DNA of 64,000 bases from Ulva prolifera (GCA_023078555.1 CM041203.1:1135481-1199480); one strand, 5' to 3'; positions 35,471 through 47,422 are shown, numbered from the stretch's first letter. Notes: a model not told the origin generated them from the letters alone. Numbers and translations are program-made.

Positions 35471-37109
35471 GTTGGCCTCTGATGCTGCAGCATGGTATGG
35501 ACAAGCACGCAGGGATCGGAATGCCTGTTGTACACACATCTGGGGCCACCCGGGCTCACTGAATCAATTTATTCGGTGTCGTTTGAAACAAGGCAGGTCC
35601 AAGGAACCCATCATTCCGGATGGTGTCCATCAAGCAACTGCATACTGGGTGCGTGCCTACGTGAGGGCGAGCAGACCGCCTGCCACAAAAGCGCACGATC
35701 ACACGGTACGTGGGACCATAGATCCCTTTTCCTCGTAAACTGCCTTCTCATAGCGATCGATTGCAAGCCGAGAATGCCATGATTGCCTGCCACGCCCGGT
35801 AGCCACTGGAACACTTCTGACGAGCGCACAGCGGTCTGATGTCGCTGCATCAGAGCGCAGCGAGAAAATTGGTGTGCAAACGTGACAACTCTGCATTCAA
35901 AAGCTTCTTGATCGCGGACATCAGCAACGGGGTGAAAGCCTCGCTGTTGCTGTGCTGCCCAGTCGAGCACAGTGGCGGCAGAAGTACACAGGTATATTGC
36001 CAGCCGACCAGCCACAGGCTGAGTCCGAGTTGGCGATTCCATTGCTGGGGTTCGATGATGAGCGGACTCCGGGCACTTGGTTCCAAGTGTCTAATGCATG
36101 TTTGATCACTGCTGTTGCCAGCCTGGATAAAACTGTGTGGCTCGTGGCTCAGTGAAGACTTTGGCATGCTGCATCTGGATGCCAGCATCCCCTTTCAATC
36201 TTATCGAAGTGCTGCTGCAGTACAGCAAAACTACTAGCAGCATTTACAACGGCTCAGAGATTGTGAAGTTGACTACACCGCTTATCAGAATCCAAGCTGC
36301 AACCAGCAACAAGGCCTGCAGTCACGCAGCAATCCATGTCAGTTATGTGCATGTACAATCCTTTCTGCGATGTGTGAATGCTGCCACAACTTGGATTGGG
36401 TGCTGCTAACACCATTGACGCTATGCTCTGCAACCACAGTCCGGATATTCACACCCAGGTGTAATTCATATATGTACTACGTAGCACATCAGGCTGATCC
36501 TGGGGCGGGTCCCCCTTGCCAGCCCCCAAATGCAACAGCTCATTGGCTTGGTTGGCACTTGTGTAAGTGCCAGGTGAAATAGATGTGGCTGATGGCTGCC
36601 ATTTGTGGAGCAGTGCAACTCCGAGACGCCCCCAAAGTTTTCATCTGAGGTCGTGCACTTTGCGGGTTTCCCGCCACGCCAAGACACACCCCGAAATGCA
36701 TTCCCGCCGAGGCTGTGCAAACTGGCTCTCAAGGCCCAATATGCTGCATGTCCCAGAGACGTCCATTCAATGCTTCAAAGATACCTTATGTGAGCTTTCG
36801 CCTGAAGCAGAGCCTGGAAGTGTACATACCAGCTATAAACGACATCCTGCGTGTGGTGTTTCCCCAGGACGTGTGTGCTCAACCATTTCGTGTGCGGAAA
36901 GTTGCCATGCACTCACATGTACACATCACATGCGTTCATTAGCAGTTATTTTGCGTGCATTGCGGAACTGCGATTCAATTTTCATCTATGCGCTTTTGCT
37001 GTGCAAGCGGAAGCGCCAGTGGCTTTGGTGTCGCGTGACGCAGGGTGCATGCGCCAATTCACAACCCCGAGCTCGGCCGACTTTGGCTGATAATCGGTGC
37101 ACGTGGTAC

Positions 37110-37316
37110 CTACATATCGCGATGCTTGCGCGCAGATCGAGGAAACGCGGAACGGCCATCCGGACGATGCACAGATGCACCGACCCATATATCGCGATGA
37201 TGGGTATCGCGATTCCGAAGCACATATGTAAGCCTGGAAAAGCGGTACACCGATTGGGCATTTATTCCCGGTACATCGGAACATATGGAACATGTTCCGG
37301 AATAGCATACATCTGA
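37110..37316. repeat. cluster of short palindromes (TCGCGA, GGAACATGTTCC)
   Basis: TCGCGA occurs three times between about 37118 and 37215, followed by GGAACATGTTCC, a perfect 12-bp palindrome, near 37290. The word TCGGAACAT is shared with the second cluster about 1 kb downstream. Confidence 0.55.
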
Positions 37317-38299
37317 GACCCATGCAAATCGGAAACATGAAGCTACCAGCTAGCAAAATTTGAATTATAGCATTTGGTCTTTTGCAACTGATTTGCAACA
37401 GCTTTAGGCACATTGTGACAAGGTTTCACTTGTGTTGGACCAGAGAGGGCTACTGTAGCGGTTATATACGATTGTCCAATCTCTTAAAACGGAGCTCAAT
37501 GACATGTTGTGTTGATGCAATTGACACAATGTGATGAGACATCGGATCAACACAAGAAATATATCATTGGAAAGCACAGAACAAGTGCTTTCATAATTAC
37601 AAAAGAACATAATTGAATGATCTGTATGCAAGTAAATATGTGCTTGTGTAGCTGCCCCCTATGTGCAGCTCACTGCGCAGTTGTGTTCACAGCAATGCTC
37701 CCACAAAGCACTGAATTGAGCAAGTATATCGTCGAGTAAAGCTCAGGCAGTGAAGGTGGTCAAACATGGCTTTTCGTTGGTCAAACGACTGGTGTTTGAT
37801 CAGGCTGGTTGTGAGTCTGACACCTTGCACACAGCGCATCTTGCCTAGCCGTAGCCACACTGTCTAGAAGCATAGCAACCCCATCCACTACTGTAGAATG
37901 GAGTGTGGCACGGCTCAAGGAAGCTTGGCGAGGACGTTATAGCGGTGTCAGTAATGCTGCTTGCACGCTGGTAATCGTGCGTGTCTTTGAATAAATCAAC
38001 ATCGATGCTACATTTGGTGCTTTTATTACCTTTGTGCCTAGCGAAAGTATAAAGATGCCGCGTTGCACAGGGACAAACAACTCGCATGCGTGCAACACTC
38101 AATTTTGCAGCACCGTTGTGTACCGTACATGAACCTGAACATTTGATAATTGAATTTGATGTGGCTCGAGGCCTCGGTAGCGCTGTTATGTTCATATCAG
38201 CGCTCTCACACGGAAAAGCGCAACGCGCACACTGCAACATGAGCACCGCGCGCACTGCAAACGACCTTAGGCCTGACCGCAACCTCATAAATCTGAAGA

Positions 38300-38452
38300 A
38301 TATTCCGAACATCGGAACATTGCCACTCCAATATGTACCGGTCAACGGTACATCAAGAGACACCCAAATGTTCCTGGTATCCCGCATTTTGCCAATATAC
38401 CGGTAATGTACCGCAGATTTTTGTACCGGTACATGTACCTGTACCGGTACAT
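38300..38452. repeat. cluster of ACCGGT-centred palindromes
   Basis: TGTACCGGTACA, a perfect 12-bp palindrome, occurs twice close together near 38427-38452. Related words (ATGTACCGGTCAACGGTACA, ATATACCGGTAATGTACC) lie just upstream. No protein-coding explanation was found. Confidence 0.65.
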
Positions 38453-39863
38453 GCCAGCCTTACACATATGCCTCCATTTTATGCATGTCAGTCACCTCCG
38501 ACGCTATGTATGACAACGATCTATCGCGATTGCATGCAGTGCGAAGTGCGCGGCCACAGTGCGTCGCGTGCGACAGCGCCGTGCATGCAGGAGCGCCCGA
38601 CAGGGATGCATACAATAGAACCACCACGTGCTACAGCGGTAGCATATATGCTGCTCTCGTGAATATGCATCCTCCGCAGGATGGGCTTCGGGCCCTTCTC
38701 GACCAAGCGAGTGGATCCAGGCGCCATGCCATCTTCAGCTCCAGCCGTTGCCCGTGTCCGCGAGCCTCCCACGGCTGCCCAGAGATGAGTATATATAGCC
38801 AGACACAGCTTCACTTTGCCATCCGTATCTTGGTACATCAATCTTGCTCACAGCACCTGACGTCTCATCCGCACCCGCCCAAGCTTCGACACCACCCCCT
38901 TGGCCAGCACGCAGAACCGAGCCCCTGCAGCGTCGAGCTCACATCCACATCTACACCGTCCAAGGTTCGATCCGCTCTTCCTTGCGCGTCGTGTTCTGCG
39001 CGTCGGCTTGGCATCGATGAGATGTAGGCCTGCGATCAATGCATCCGGCACCAGCGCTAGTACTGTTGTGCCACGTGTGAGACATCACCACTGCCATCGC
39101 GCTTGCACTTGCCTGCGCGTCCTAGTACAACTATCGCTTGTTGCTCTTATGTTGTGCATGTGATCTGTGATGATGGGAGGTGAACGTGGCTAGCGCCGAG
39201 CTGCCTGCACAACAGTTCTCGCGACCCGCAGCGCTGAACGGCAGCCGGGTTTCTTCACCAGCTCGACGTGAACGTGCATGTATCCGGTCACTGCTGCCGT
39301 AGGATGCAGCCTCGCGTACTAGCTGCACATGTTGTTTCATCGACCACTGCAGATGCGATTGTTCCGCGCTGTTTGAGCGACACAGCGCTGGCCAGCGTCC
39401 GACACGTGTGAACTGCATCCAACATGTAACCCACACGAGTCTCGATCGACATGTACAACAATGTGCACCCGTGTCTCAGGCAAAGCTCTGCGTACAACGT
39501 CCTACGTGTCTTCCACTCCGTAGATTTCTCACCGACCGATGCTGTCATGCAGGCAATCTATACACTCCAACACTCCGAACAGCACGATGATGAACATCCA
39601 GAAGAACACAGTCCAGACCTTCTCTGTCGGTCGCTGCCTCCACGCACTCGGCACAGGCCAGACCGGAAACGTGCGTCCCTCCATAGCAGCTTGCGCTTGA
39701 GTTGGCAGCTGCCGGCATTGTGTCTGTGCGCTACCATACGGGCACGCACATGGCCAGCCAACACCGTGCTACTTCCCGGCCTGTGCTTCCACACATGCCG
39801 TTGCTGTGACCCGCAGTAGAGCTCCAGTGGCCACCACCGCACCATGATGCAACTTACCTGCAG

Positions 39864-41678
39864 GTCTGGCGAGTCGAGGCCACCCTGGCAGATGGGACCC
39901 AGGTCACAGGCGCTTACAAGAAAGTCCAGCCCTATACGGGAGACATGCTGCACCACCGTGGCTGCATGCAGTCGTTCGGCACGGAAGCGGCCGTCATGCT
40001 CCACCTGCAAGACCCCTCCAGGCATCCCACCGGAGCGACCTGCCCCAGCATTCCCCGGCTCCTCGGCGTCAGCACCCCCCCACCCAACCCGACCGACCCC
40101 GGCGCTGCCGGCTTTGTCACCGAACTCCTGATGGACGCCGGATCCGAGACCAACCTGCACGACATCCTACACCAGCGGCGGGCCGAGGTCAAAGGCGCGG
40201 CGACGGGCACCGCAGGCGGCACTCCGGAGGAGCCGATGCTTGATCTCGGGGAGGTGTGGGAGATCGCCGACACCATCGCCCAGGCGGTCCTGCATGTCCA
40301 TGAGGCGGGGTGGGCTCACGGCGACATCAAGCCCCAGAACATCGTGTTTGATGACCACGGCAACGCGATGCTGATCGACTTCGGCCTGGCTCGTCCGCTC
40401 GGAGCAGAGGTCACCAACCTCATCGGCACAGACGGTCTCACACCCCCGGAAGTCCTCTCGGCTTTCCAGGCAGGCGCCGGCTGCTTCACGATGAGGCCGA
40501 AGATGGACGTGTACGCCTTCGGGTCCCTGCTCCTGCTGATGGTGATGTGTGCGTCAGCGCGCGAGTTGCATCCCCTGCCCTCCGACGACCTGAAAGCGGT
40601 TGTGAAAGTGCACGGCTACGCGGGCATCTTTATTAAGAACGAGCTAACCTGCTCTACCGACTGCGAGCTGAACTGCTCCAGCGACATGAAGCACATCATC
40701 CGCCTCGCGACGAAGGTCAACGCCCGCGACCGTGCGAGCATGAGGCACCTCGCTCGCCTTGTGTCGAAGGGCCGCCTGAAGTATGAGCGGGCTGCGGCAC
40801 GCCTCCCTGAGACGGCGCCGGCTCCCATGCCATGCCCGCCCGCAGCTGCTGCGCTGCCGCCGGTCGCCGCGCCTGTCAACATCCTGCCCCACCTGTTCCC
40901 CGTGAGGGCTGCACCACCGTCCCTCGAGTCGCCCGAGACGCCGATGGTGTCTCACTGCGGGACCCCGCACTCCGCTCTGCAAAGCACACCGGCTCATGCC
41001 GGCGCCAGCACGACCGCCTCGTCGTACTCCGGCTCCCCGATGAAGGTGGTGCGAGGCAATTGCCCGCCGCAGCAGCAGGAGCTCTGCCCGCCTGAGCAGC
41101 TGCCAACGGCGGACGGCGGGAAGCCGAGCGAGCAGTCTGCTCCGCCGGCTGCAGGCAAGGCCCCTCTGCCCCCGCCACCGGGCCTGCCGCGACGGGTCGC
41201 GCCGCCGCCACCTGCGCAACCGCCAGGGGCGCCACCGACCGCACCGCCGCCGCAAGTGCCGCCACCGCAACACATGCAGCCCCGTGCGTCCATGCCACCA
41301 CCAGGGTTCATGCCTCAGCAGCATTGCATGCCGCCCCATGCATGCATGCCACCGCCGGGATACATGCCGCAGCAGGGACGCATGCCCCACGGAGGACCCA
41401 TGCAGCCCCATGCGTGCATGCCACCACCGGGGTTCATGCCGCAACATGGGTTCTTCCCGCAACCAGTATTCATGCCGCAACACGGGTTCATGCCGCACCA
41501 CTTCATGCCGCCACCAGGCTTGGTCGTGTACCCCATGATGCCTGCACGGAATGGGGTGGGCCCAGAGCGCAAGCCGTCAACGCAGCCTGCTCCACGCCAG
41601 GGCCTTAAGATACGCCGCCCAGGCCAAGCTACACCGCCTGCCCCTGCACAGAGTGCTGGGGAGGCAAACCACGGGTGA
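39864..41678 (+). CDS. protein kinase with Pro/Met-rich C-terminal tail (5' end missing)
   Basis: A eukaryotic-type protein kinase domain; substrate unknown. The visible exon begins after an acceptor at 39863 with VWRVEATLADGTQVTGAYKKV (beta-2/beta-3, with a candidate ATP-binding lysine). It continues with a helix-C glutamate (FGTEAAVMLHL), catalytic loop HGDIKPQNIVF, LIDFGLARP and MDVYAFGSLLLLMV. HGD replaces the usual HRD, and TPPE stands where APE is expected. The catalytic Asp, the loop Lys and Asn, and DFG are all present, so activity is plausible. From about 40800 the protein becomes Pro-rich, then Met/Pro/His-rich (CMPPPGFMPQ repeats), and ends at the stop 41676-41678. The exon with the glycine-rich loop was not found upstream; a methionine at 39945 would skip the lysine and is unlikely as the true start. 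Confidence 0.8.
   Translation, partial: VWRVEATLADGTQVTGAYKKVQPYTGDMLHHRGCMQSFGTEAAVMLHLQDPSRHPTGATCPSIPRLLGVSTPPPNPTDPGAAGFVTELLMDAGSETNLHDILHQRRAEVKGAATGTAGGTPEEPMLDLGEVWEIADTIAQAVLHVHEAGWAHGDIKPQNIVFDDHGNAMLIDFGLARPLGAEVTNLIGTDGLTPPEVLSAFQAGAGCFTMRPKMDVYAFGSLLLLMVMCASARELHPLPSDDLKAVVKVHGYAGIFIKNELTCSTDCELNCSSDMKHIIRLATKVNARDRASMRHLARLVSKGRLKYERAAARLPETAPAPMPCPPAAAALPPVAAPVNILPHLFPVRAAPPSLESPETPMVSHCGTPHSALQSTPAHAGASTTASSYSGSPMKVVRGNCPPQQQELCPPEQLPTADGGKPSEQSAPPAAGKAPLPPPPGLPRRVAPPPPAQPPGAPPTAPPPQVPPPQHMQPRASMPPPGFMPQQHCMPPHACMPPPGYMPQQGRMPHGGPMQPHACMPPPGFMPQHGFFPQPVFMPQHGFMPHHFMPPPGLVVYPMMPARNGVGPERKPSTQPAPRQGLKIRRPGQATPPAPAQSAGEANHG
41286..41525 (+). repeat. degenerate repeat encoding CMPPPG[FY]MPQ units
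   Basis: The DNA repeats units close to TGCATGCCACCACCGGG with variations, encoding MPPPGFMPQ-like peptides at least six times in the C-terminal tail of the kinase. The unit length is irregular, which suggests slippage-driven expansion. Confidence 0.75.
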
Positions 41679-42736
41679 GAGTCCCTGGCAGGGGTAGTTG
41701 CTGAGATCTGTGTGGTTCATGTGGTAGGAGGGTTGGGGATGTGTGGCGACTTCCTCAAGTGATGAGAACTGCCTTTTCGCAGCAGCTGGATGATTGATAT
41801 GATATGCCTGCACTTGTCTGAATGACTCTGAGTCTCTCCAGCACAGCCCATACATGAGAGGCTCTAAGCATTGACAGTGTAACCTTGACTGCCATTCGGA
41901 TGAGGTCTCTGTGTGCTCGAGACTTTTCAGTACTATGCTTTGATATGATCATTTGGCCGCAGGACCGACTGTGTGCTTTGCTGTACTTTTATGATTCATA
42001 ATGTCGGTTCCTGCGTACAGCGGTCGCTCCAAGCCATGCAGTAGGAAGATGCCTTGCTCTCGTGTCAGTCAAAATGCGGCCAGCTGCGTTCTCACAAGAT
42101 GCTCATATCATATGACTCATAAGATCTCTCTCAATGGCCAATCTGTTGCACTCGATGAAATCCTTCAGGCATTTGTATTGTGGGGTGGCGGAAATGAAGT
42201 AGAGGAGGTGTGTTGCAGAGAGATGGTTACACAGAGCGAACAAGCGCACTGGCATCTGCATGGTAGAACAGCAGGAAAAATGCAGCACACAGACTCCATG
42301 GAATTGGGTGTGCTGACGCTATCCAGCGCACTGTGACCATCCGTCAGTGACGGTCTGTACCGCAATACTCAGGCCGTTCACTCGGGATGAACGGCTACAA
42401 GGGTCACAATGGCTCTGTTGGTTGTACGCGGTACCGCAGCAATTCATAATAATGCAAACCATCATCACTGCGCTGTACTACACTCTATCTACCATAGCAC
42501 ATAGGTAGGGCGTTAGTTGGCTTGGGTGTTGCTGCTAACATAGGCGCCAGTGCGACTAGGAGGGAGCCTCAGACTTGACGCACGCAGCTGCGCCTTTAGT
42601 CTGGATCACACCAATCTGAATTTGATCGATTTACCGTGACAGATGTTATATTCGTGGGCAGCAGCTGGGTGTGGCGTTTGTTGAGACGTGACGTGCGTTG
42701 ATTGCGCGACCCTCCGCTTGCGTTCACTGGCAGGCA
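41679..42736. other. intergenic, kinase to leishmanolysin-like gene
   Basis: About 1.06 kb. A plus-strand open frame (42001-42336, 111 codons) has no recognised motif. The 3' part must contain the promoter and 5' untranslated region of the protease gene. Nothing specific can be supported. Confidence 0.4.
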
Positions 42737-45700
42737 ATGGTGCACAATGCGTGGTTCTTCCTGATTCTTGTGCTCGCGACCTTGGCCTTGGTGCAAGCGC
42801 ATTCCTGGTGCGGACATGCTGAGGCGCGACAGAAGTATGTCGAGTACAAGGCACAGGAGGCGCCAGGGGCCAGCTCGCGACTGAAAGCTGACGCCATCGC
42901 CAGGCGCGCAAAGAGTTCAACGGAGCAGCGTCAGCTTGTAGCTGAACAATCACCACAAGGTCTTCGAGTTGTATACGACTATCAACTGCTGCCGGGCACT
43001 AGTCAGAATCTGGTGGAGTACATTCAGGACGTCCTGATGCCTGCAGCAGCAGCAGTATTGAAAAGGGCAATGCGGGTATGCGATCCAAAACAACATGTGT
43101 GTTGTGCCATGGCCATGGCCAGGTGAATCTATGCCATATCGATCGAATCTGGCTCGGGCATTGAAGCACCAGAATCATGGCCCATGGGGATCACCTCAAT
43201 GCAGGTCAAGTCCTCGCAAAACTTGGTACGGCTTGACCCACTCTGTCGCCGGGCCTGGTACAGATCGTCACAGTTTGTCAGCTGCAAAGAATATGCTGTA
43301 CCCACTTGCGTGCAAGCGTCCATCCCATTGAAGCACCTGGCTCAGTTCACTGTATGCCCAGAAACATTCGACAGCTGTCAAACATACGAAGAAGGAGCTG
43401 GCGCTGAAGGAGATCTGATCTTGTACGTCACAAATGAAGATCCTGCCACCTGCGGGTCCAGACTGGCTGCTGCTGCGGCATGCGCCTTTGACCCGGTCAC
43501 CAACCGCCCTCTGGCGGGTAATGTCATCTTGTGCCAAATCAGCCCTGACAACTTCGACTCGGACCTCACTACTGCAGTGCACGAGATTCTACATGTTCTG
43601 GTGAACTCCCCGGCCTCGTGCCTATGCCTGCCACTCCAACACCATCTGTGCACCGCAACACTGAACCACAAGTCACCTTCAAGCTCCACTGATACAACAC
43701 CGAGGCATGTCGGAGATGCAGGGTATGGACAGCTCCATGTTTCGTGGGCAGCACTTCATCGATGCGAATGGCGCCCTCATCCCACAGTCACAGGTCATCT
43801 CGACCACCGTTCGCGACGGCCGCACCGTCACCTCCATCATCACACCAAACGTTGTGGACGCCGTACAGCGCCACTTGGACTGCAGCAGCGTGCAAGGCGC
43901 AGAGCTAGAGGACGACGGCGGCTCCGGCAGTGCTGGCAGCCACTGGGAGCAGAGGCTGTTTGAAGGTCCGTGGCAGCGCCTCCTGGGTCTTGGTCCCATG
44001 TCAAACGCAAATGATACTACCCCGACAGCGCATGCGCGTGTACTACGGGCCTGTACTACAATCAACAAGAGCATGGGCAATCGCATAGCTGAGCGCCAAC
44101 GCATAGCAAAGCTTGCAAAGGGCACAGCGCAGCACGAACTCTCTTAGCTCCAGCGTTTTTTGGCGCAGATGTGGGTGTCACCTCTCATGGCGGGTTATCA
44201 CAACTTAGGAATCAATTTGTTGAGCATTATGGTGAAATTCTATTCGCATGACTCAACTCGGTATATTGGTCTACAACCGACCAAGGACTGTACCCATCAG
44301 AATGACCAGTGCTTGGAGCTGCAGGGGAGTTGATGGACGCTGTTGGTGGCAGTAACACGCTTGCGGGGAAGCACGCTCTGACGGACCTGACGCTCGCTCT
44401 GCTCGAGGACACGGGGTGGTACAGCGTGCTGTACAGCACAGCTGGCTTCAACCTCTGGGGCTGGAAGGGCGGCTGCGCCTTTGCGGAGGGCACCTGCATC
44501 GGCGGCACCTCCGGCCTGGGCGACTTCTACTGCGACATCAACGCACCGGACCGCGACGAGCTCTGCACGCACAACCACTACGCGACCGGCATCTGCACGC
44601 AGGACACGCACAGCACGCTGGATGGCTGCTATAAAGTGCAGGAGTTCACCAACGCGGTGTGCACGCAGCCGGCGGCGCTGCGGCCGGGCGCGTCGACCAA
44701 CATCGACGGCTGGTACCGGGGGCCGTTCTCGCGGTGCATCCAGGAGAGCCCAGGGTTCGGGCGGAACGGCTACCGCTACCTCGACACCTCGGTCAACGCG
44801 CAGTGCTACGAGATGCGGTGCGCCGGCGGGCAGCTGTACGTCGTCGTCGACAGCGTGAGCATGCTGTGCCCTGACCGCGGCTACATATACCTGGACCAGT
44901 TCCCAGGTGCGCCCCGGCATGGCGCCACCGTGCTGCTGCCTGCCTGCCGCAGTCTGGCTGCAGCCGGAGGGTCCTGAAGGGAGATATCATAGGGGGGGGG
45001 GGGGGGGGGGGTTTGCATTTGGAGTGGAATGGAATTGGCCTCGTTCTTTTGGCAGGCACTTTCATAGCCCGCCGAGCATGCACGATCGCATTGCCGGCGT
45101 GGAAGGCGTGCATGTGCACACGGGCCAAGTCAGAGACCCTCCGGAATGCCCCCCAGGAGCTTTCACCTTGCTGTGCCGCTTCTGCGCCGCTGCATCAATG
45201 TGAGCCGCTGCCACAGGGCTGCGGTTCGTGGAAGGGGGGCGGCTGGGGCCATGCCCGGAGACGGCGCTGATGTGCGGGACAGGCGCCGCGGCGAAGGGGA
45301 CGCTGGAGTGCGCGCAGGACTGCAACGCGCAGGGGACGTGCCGCCAGGGGGTGTGCCACTGCCACCTCGGCTACGTCGGCAGCGCGTGCGAGCAGCGCAT
45401 CTGCTGGGACAGCGCGCAGTGCGGCGGCGCGGACGAGTGCCACAGCAGCGGGGAATGCCTCCGGCGCGGCGAGACCGCGAGCGCCGGCTTCCCGAGCGCG
45501 CCGCCGCCGCCGGTCCCTCCCCCGCCGGCACCACCTCCCGGGTTTTACGCGTACGGCGACTGGAGTGTGTGCCCGGAGACATGCACGGACGGCACGAGTG
45601 TTCGGACGCGTGACTTCACGTGCGGTGGAGACTGCTCCGCACTCGGAGACCCGCTCATCTCGAGCCCTTGCCCGCCACAGCCGTGCGTGGACTCGGCTTG

Positions 45701-47175
45701 TGACACAAACCCATGCGGCGGCGACAACCTGTGCAGCGTGCAAGAAGTCGACGGCGGCGCCGCCGTGACATGCCGGTGTGTGGATGGTGCAACCGGAGGC
45801 TTTTGCCAAGCAGATGAGACTGGTTGCCACTTGGACGGGGATGGTGTGTGCTGCCCGGAGCCGCAAGGCGTGGCCATCACCGGAGAGTGCTGCAGACCTG
45901 GCATGCGGGTGGCACGAGACGGCTACTGCTGCTGGGAGTCGGACCTGGACCCATGCAACATCTGTGGAGGGCAGACGGCCCTGGTGGACTCATACGGAAC
46001 ATGCTGCCCGGTTGCGACCGTCGATGCAGATGGTGCCTGCTGCATGGAGGCGATTGATCTCTGCGGTGCGTTCTGCTTGACAACACATCGTTACATCATT
46101 GACCATCGGTCGATGCAGCTGCTGGCGGTGCCATGCGGAAGGTCTCAACCGTGCAGGTGTGTGCGGTGGCACTGGGACAACATGCCTGGCTCAGTTTACG
46201 CTCGCCTGCGACGTCGTCCTGACCACGGGCACGCTCGACGATCTGACGGAATCTGCGACTCTGCTGAGCGAGCTGAGGGACGTGATTGTGTCAGCCCTGA
46301 GTGAGCCAGCCCGGGTAATCCAACACATCGAGGCCTCGGTTCCCGGCGCCACCGCAACCCGGCAGGTGCTGCAGACCAGTACTCTGAACATCCTGATCCG
46401 GCTCTATCTGGACGAGTTTGCGCAGCCTCTGGACACAAGCAACGCCGCCGCTGCGGTGTGCCCCCCCCCCGCCCAAACCCCACGCACGCCCGCCACACAC
46501 GCGGCCGCGGATAAAGCAAGTACTCGCCGCCACGCCTGCAGATTCAGAGTGGGGTGGAGCAGGCCACGTTCACCGAGATGGACTTGACCGCGGTCCTCAG
46601 CACGAGCTCCGGCTACGCGCCCCTCTGTGACAACGGCGCATGTGAGACCGGCGAGGCGGCGGATGGGAGCGCCGTGGCGTGCCCGTCGGACTGCCCGAGC
46701 ACCGGCACATGCCCGGCCGCGCCCGCCGGGGCCGCCGTGGGCTCTCCTGGAGCACAGTGCGGCGGCGTGGGGCGGTGCAACCCCGCGACAGGCGCCTGCA
46801 CCTGCCCGATCGGCCACCAGGGAGAGGCGTGCTCTGAGTGTGAATACGGGTTCACGCCGCGAGGTGCGGCAGCATGCATGTGCTTGGGGCATCATCGGGC
46901 ATCTGCTCCGGGCAACACGTCCACACCGGGTCCTGCATGCAGGGGAGGGCGTTGCCGCGTGTGCGCCCACACGGGTGCGCTTCCTGCGTGAAGAGAAGCC
47001 GGCCTCAGGGCTGCTGCCCCTGCGGAGGTTGATGCTGATCGTTGCGGTCGTTGCGGCTGTGGTGGGCGTGGTGTCCCTCGTGATTGGAATCTGGTGCTGC
47101 CTGTCCAGAAGGTCGCACAGGCGTGCTGCACAGATGCCAGATTCGCCAACCGCCCAGCAGCTCCTGTTTCGATAA
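42737..47175 (+). CDS. leishmanolysin-like (M8) metalloprotease, single-pass membrane protein, 8 exons
   Basis: This is a zinc metalloprotease of the leishmanolysin/GP63 family, expected at the cell surface or in the secretory pathway. Exons: 42737-43075, 43205-43600, 43722-43965, 44325-44906, 45217-46065, 46157-46455, 46542-46863 and 46943-47175, all in phase, giving 1087 residues. A signal peptide (MVHNAWFFLILVLATLALVQ) starts the protein. The zinc site is HEILH (239-243), and the third ligand is the histidine in GSHWEQ (about 320) after GAELEDDGGSGSAG, a strong M8 signature. ALLEDTGWY follows. Beyond the protease come EGF-like cysteine clusters (CHCHLGYVGSACEQ), a Pro stretch, a WSVCPETC thrombospondin-like segment, and CNICGG and CGVCGG motifs. 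A C-terminal transmembrane helix (VAVVAAVVGVVSLVIGIWCC) and a short basic tail end the protein. Confidence 0.93.
44992..45011 (+). repeat. G20 homopolymer in an intron
   Basis: Twenty consecutive G in intron 4 of the leishmanolysin-like gene. The length may be inaccurate because such runs are hard to sequence and assemble. Confidence 0.9.
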
Positions 47176-47422
47176 GAATGTAGTGAATGATGGCAAGCAA
47201 TTGTCGGACTGTACGGCGACGAAGGCTTGGCAGCTTTGGACTCACATGAGAGCCCGCCACAACTGAGGGCATGGCCAGATGTTGATGGACTACGCTGACC
47301 CTTGTGTGACCTCGGACAGAGAGCAACCCACTCACACTAGAGCACTTACAGTGGACGGAACTTACCTGGCTGTTCAGACAGCCGTGAGGCTGTTCATCTG
47401 GACTTGCATCCATCTGGACAAA
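47176..47422. other. convergent spacer between protease and octanoyltransferase
   Basis: About 250 bp between the two stop codons; no gene seen. It probably holds both 3' untranslated regions. Confidence 0.4.

Larger units (their letters stand above)
35471..39863. other. gene-poor region, no confident gene
   Basis: About 4.4 kb without a recognisable gene. Protein-like open blocks occur at 35611-36042 and 35699-35896 (minus), 35952-36155 (plus) and near 36600-36880 (plus; for example FRLKQSLEVYIPAINDILRV), but none matches a known family and no splice model connects them. Composition becomes AT-rich at 37.3-38.1 kb. The 5' exon(s) of the kinase gene may lie in 39.0-39.86 kb. Clusters of palindromic words are annotated separately. 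Confidence 0.5.

Noticed and set aside
40644-41501. 285-codon minus-strand open frame rich in Arg, Trp and His
   Set aside because: Antisense of the kinase exon and its Pro/Met repeats; composition is fully explained by the complementary repeat.
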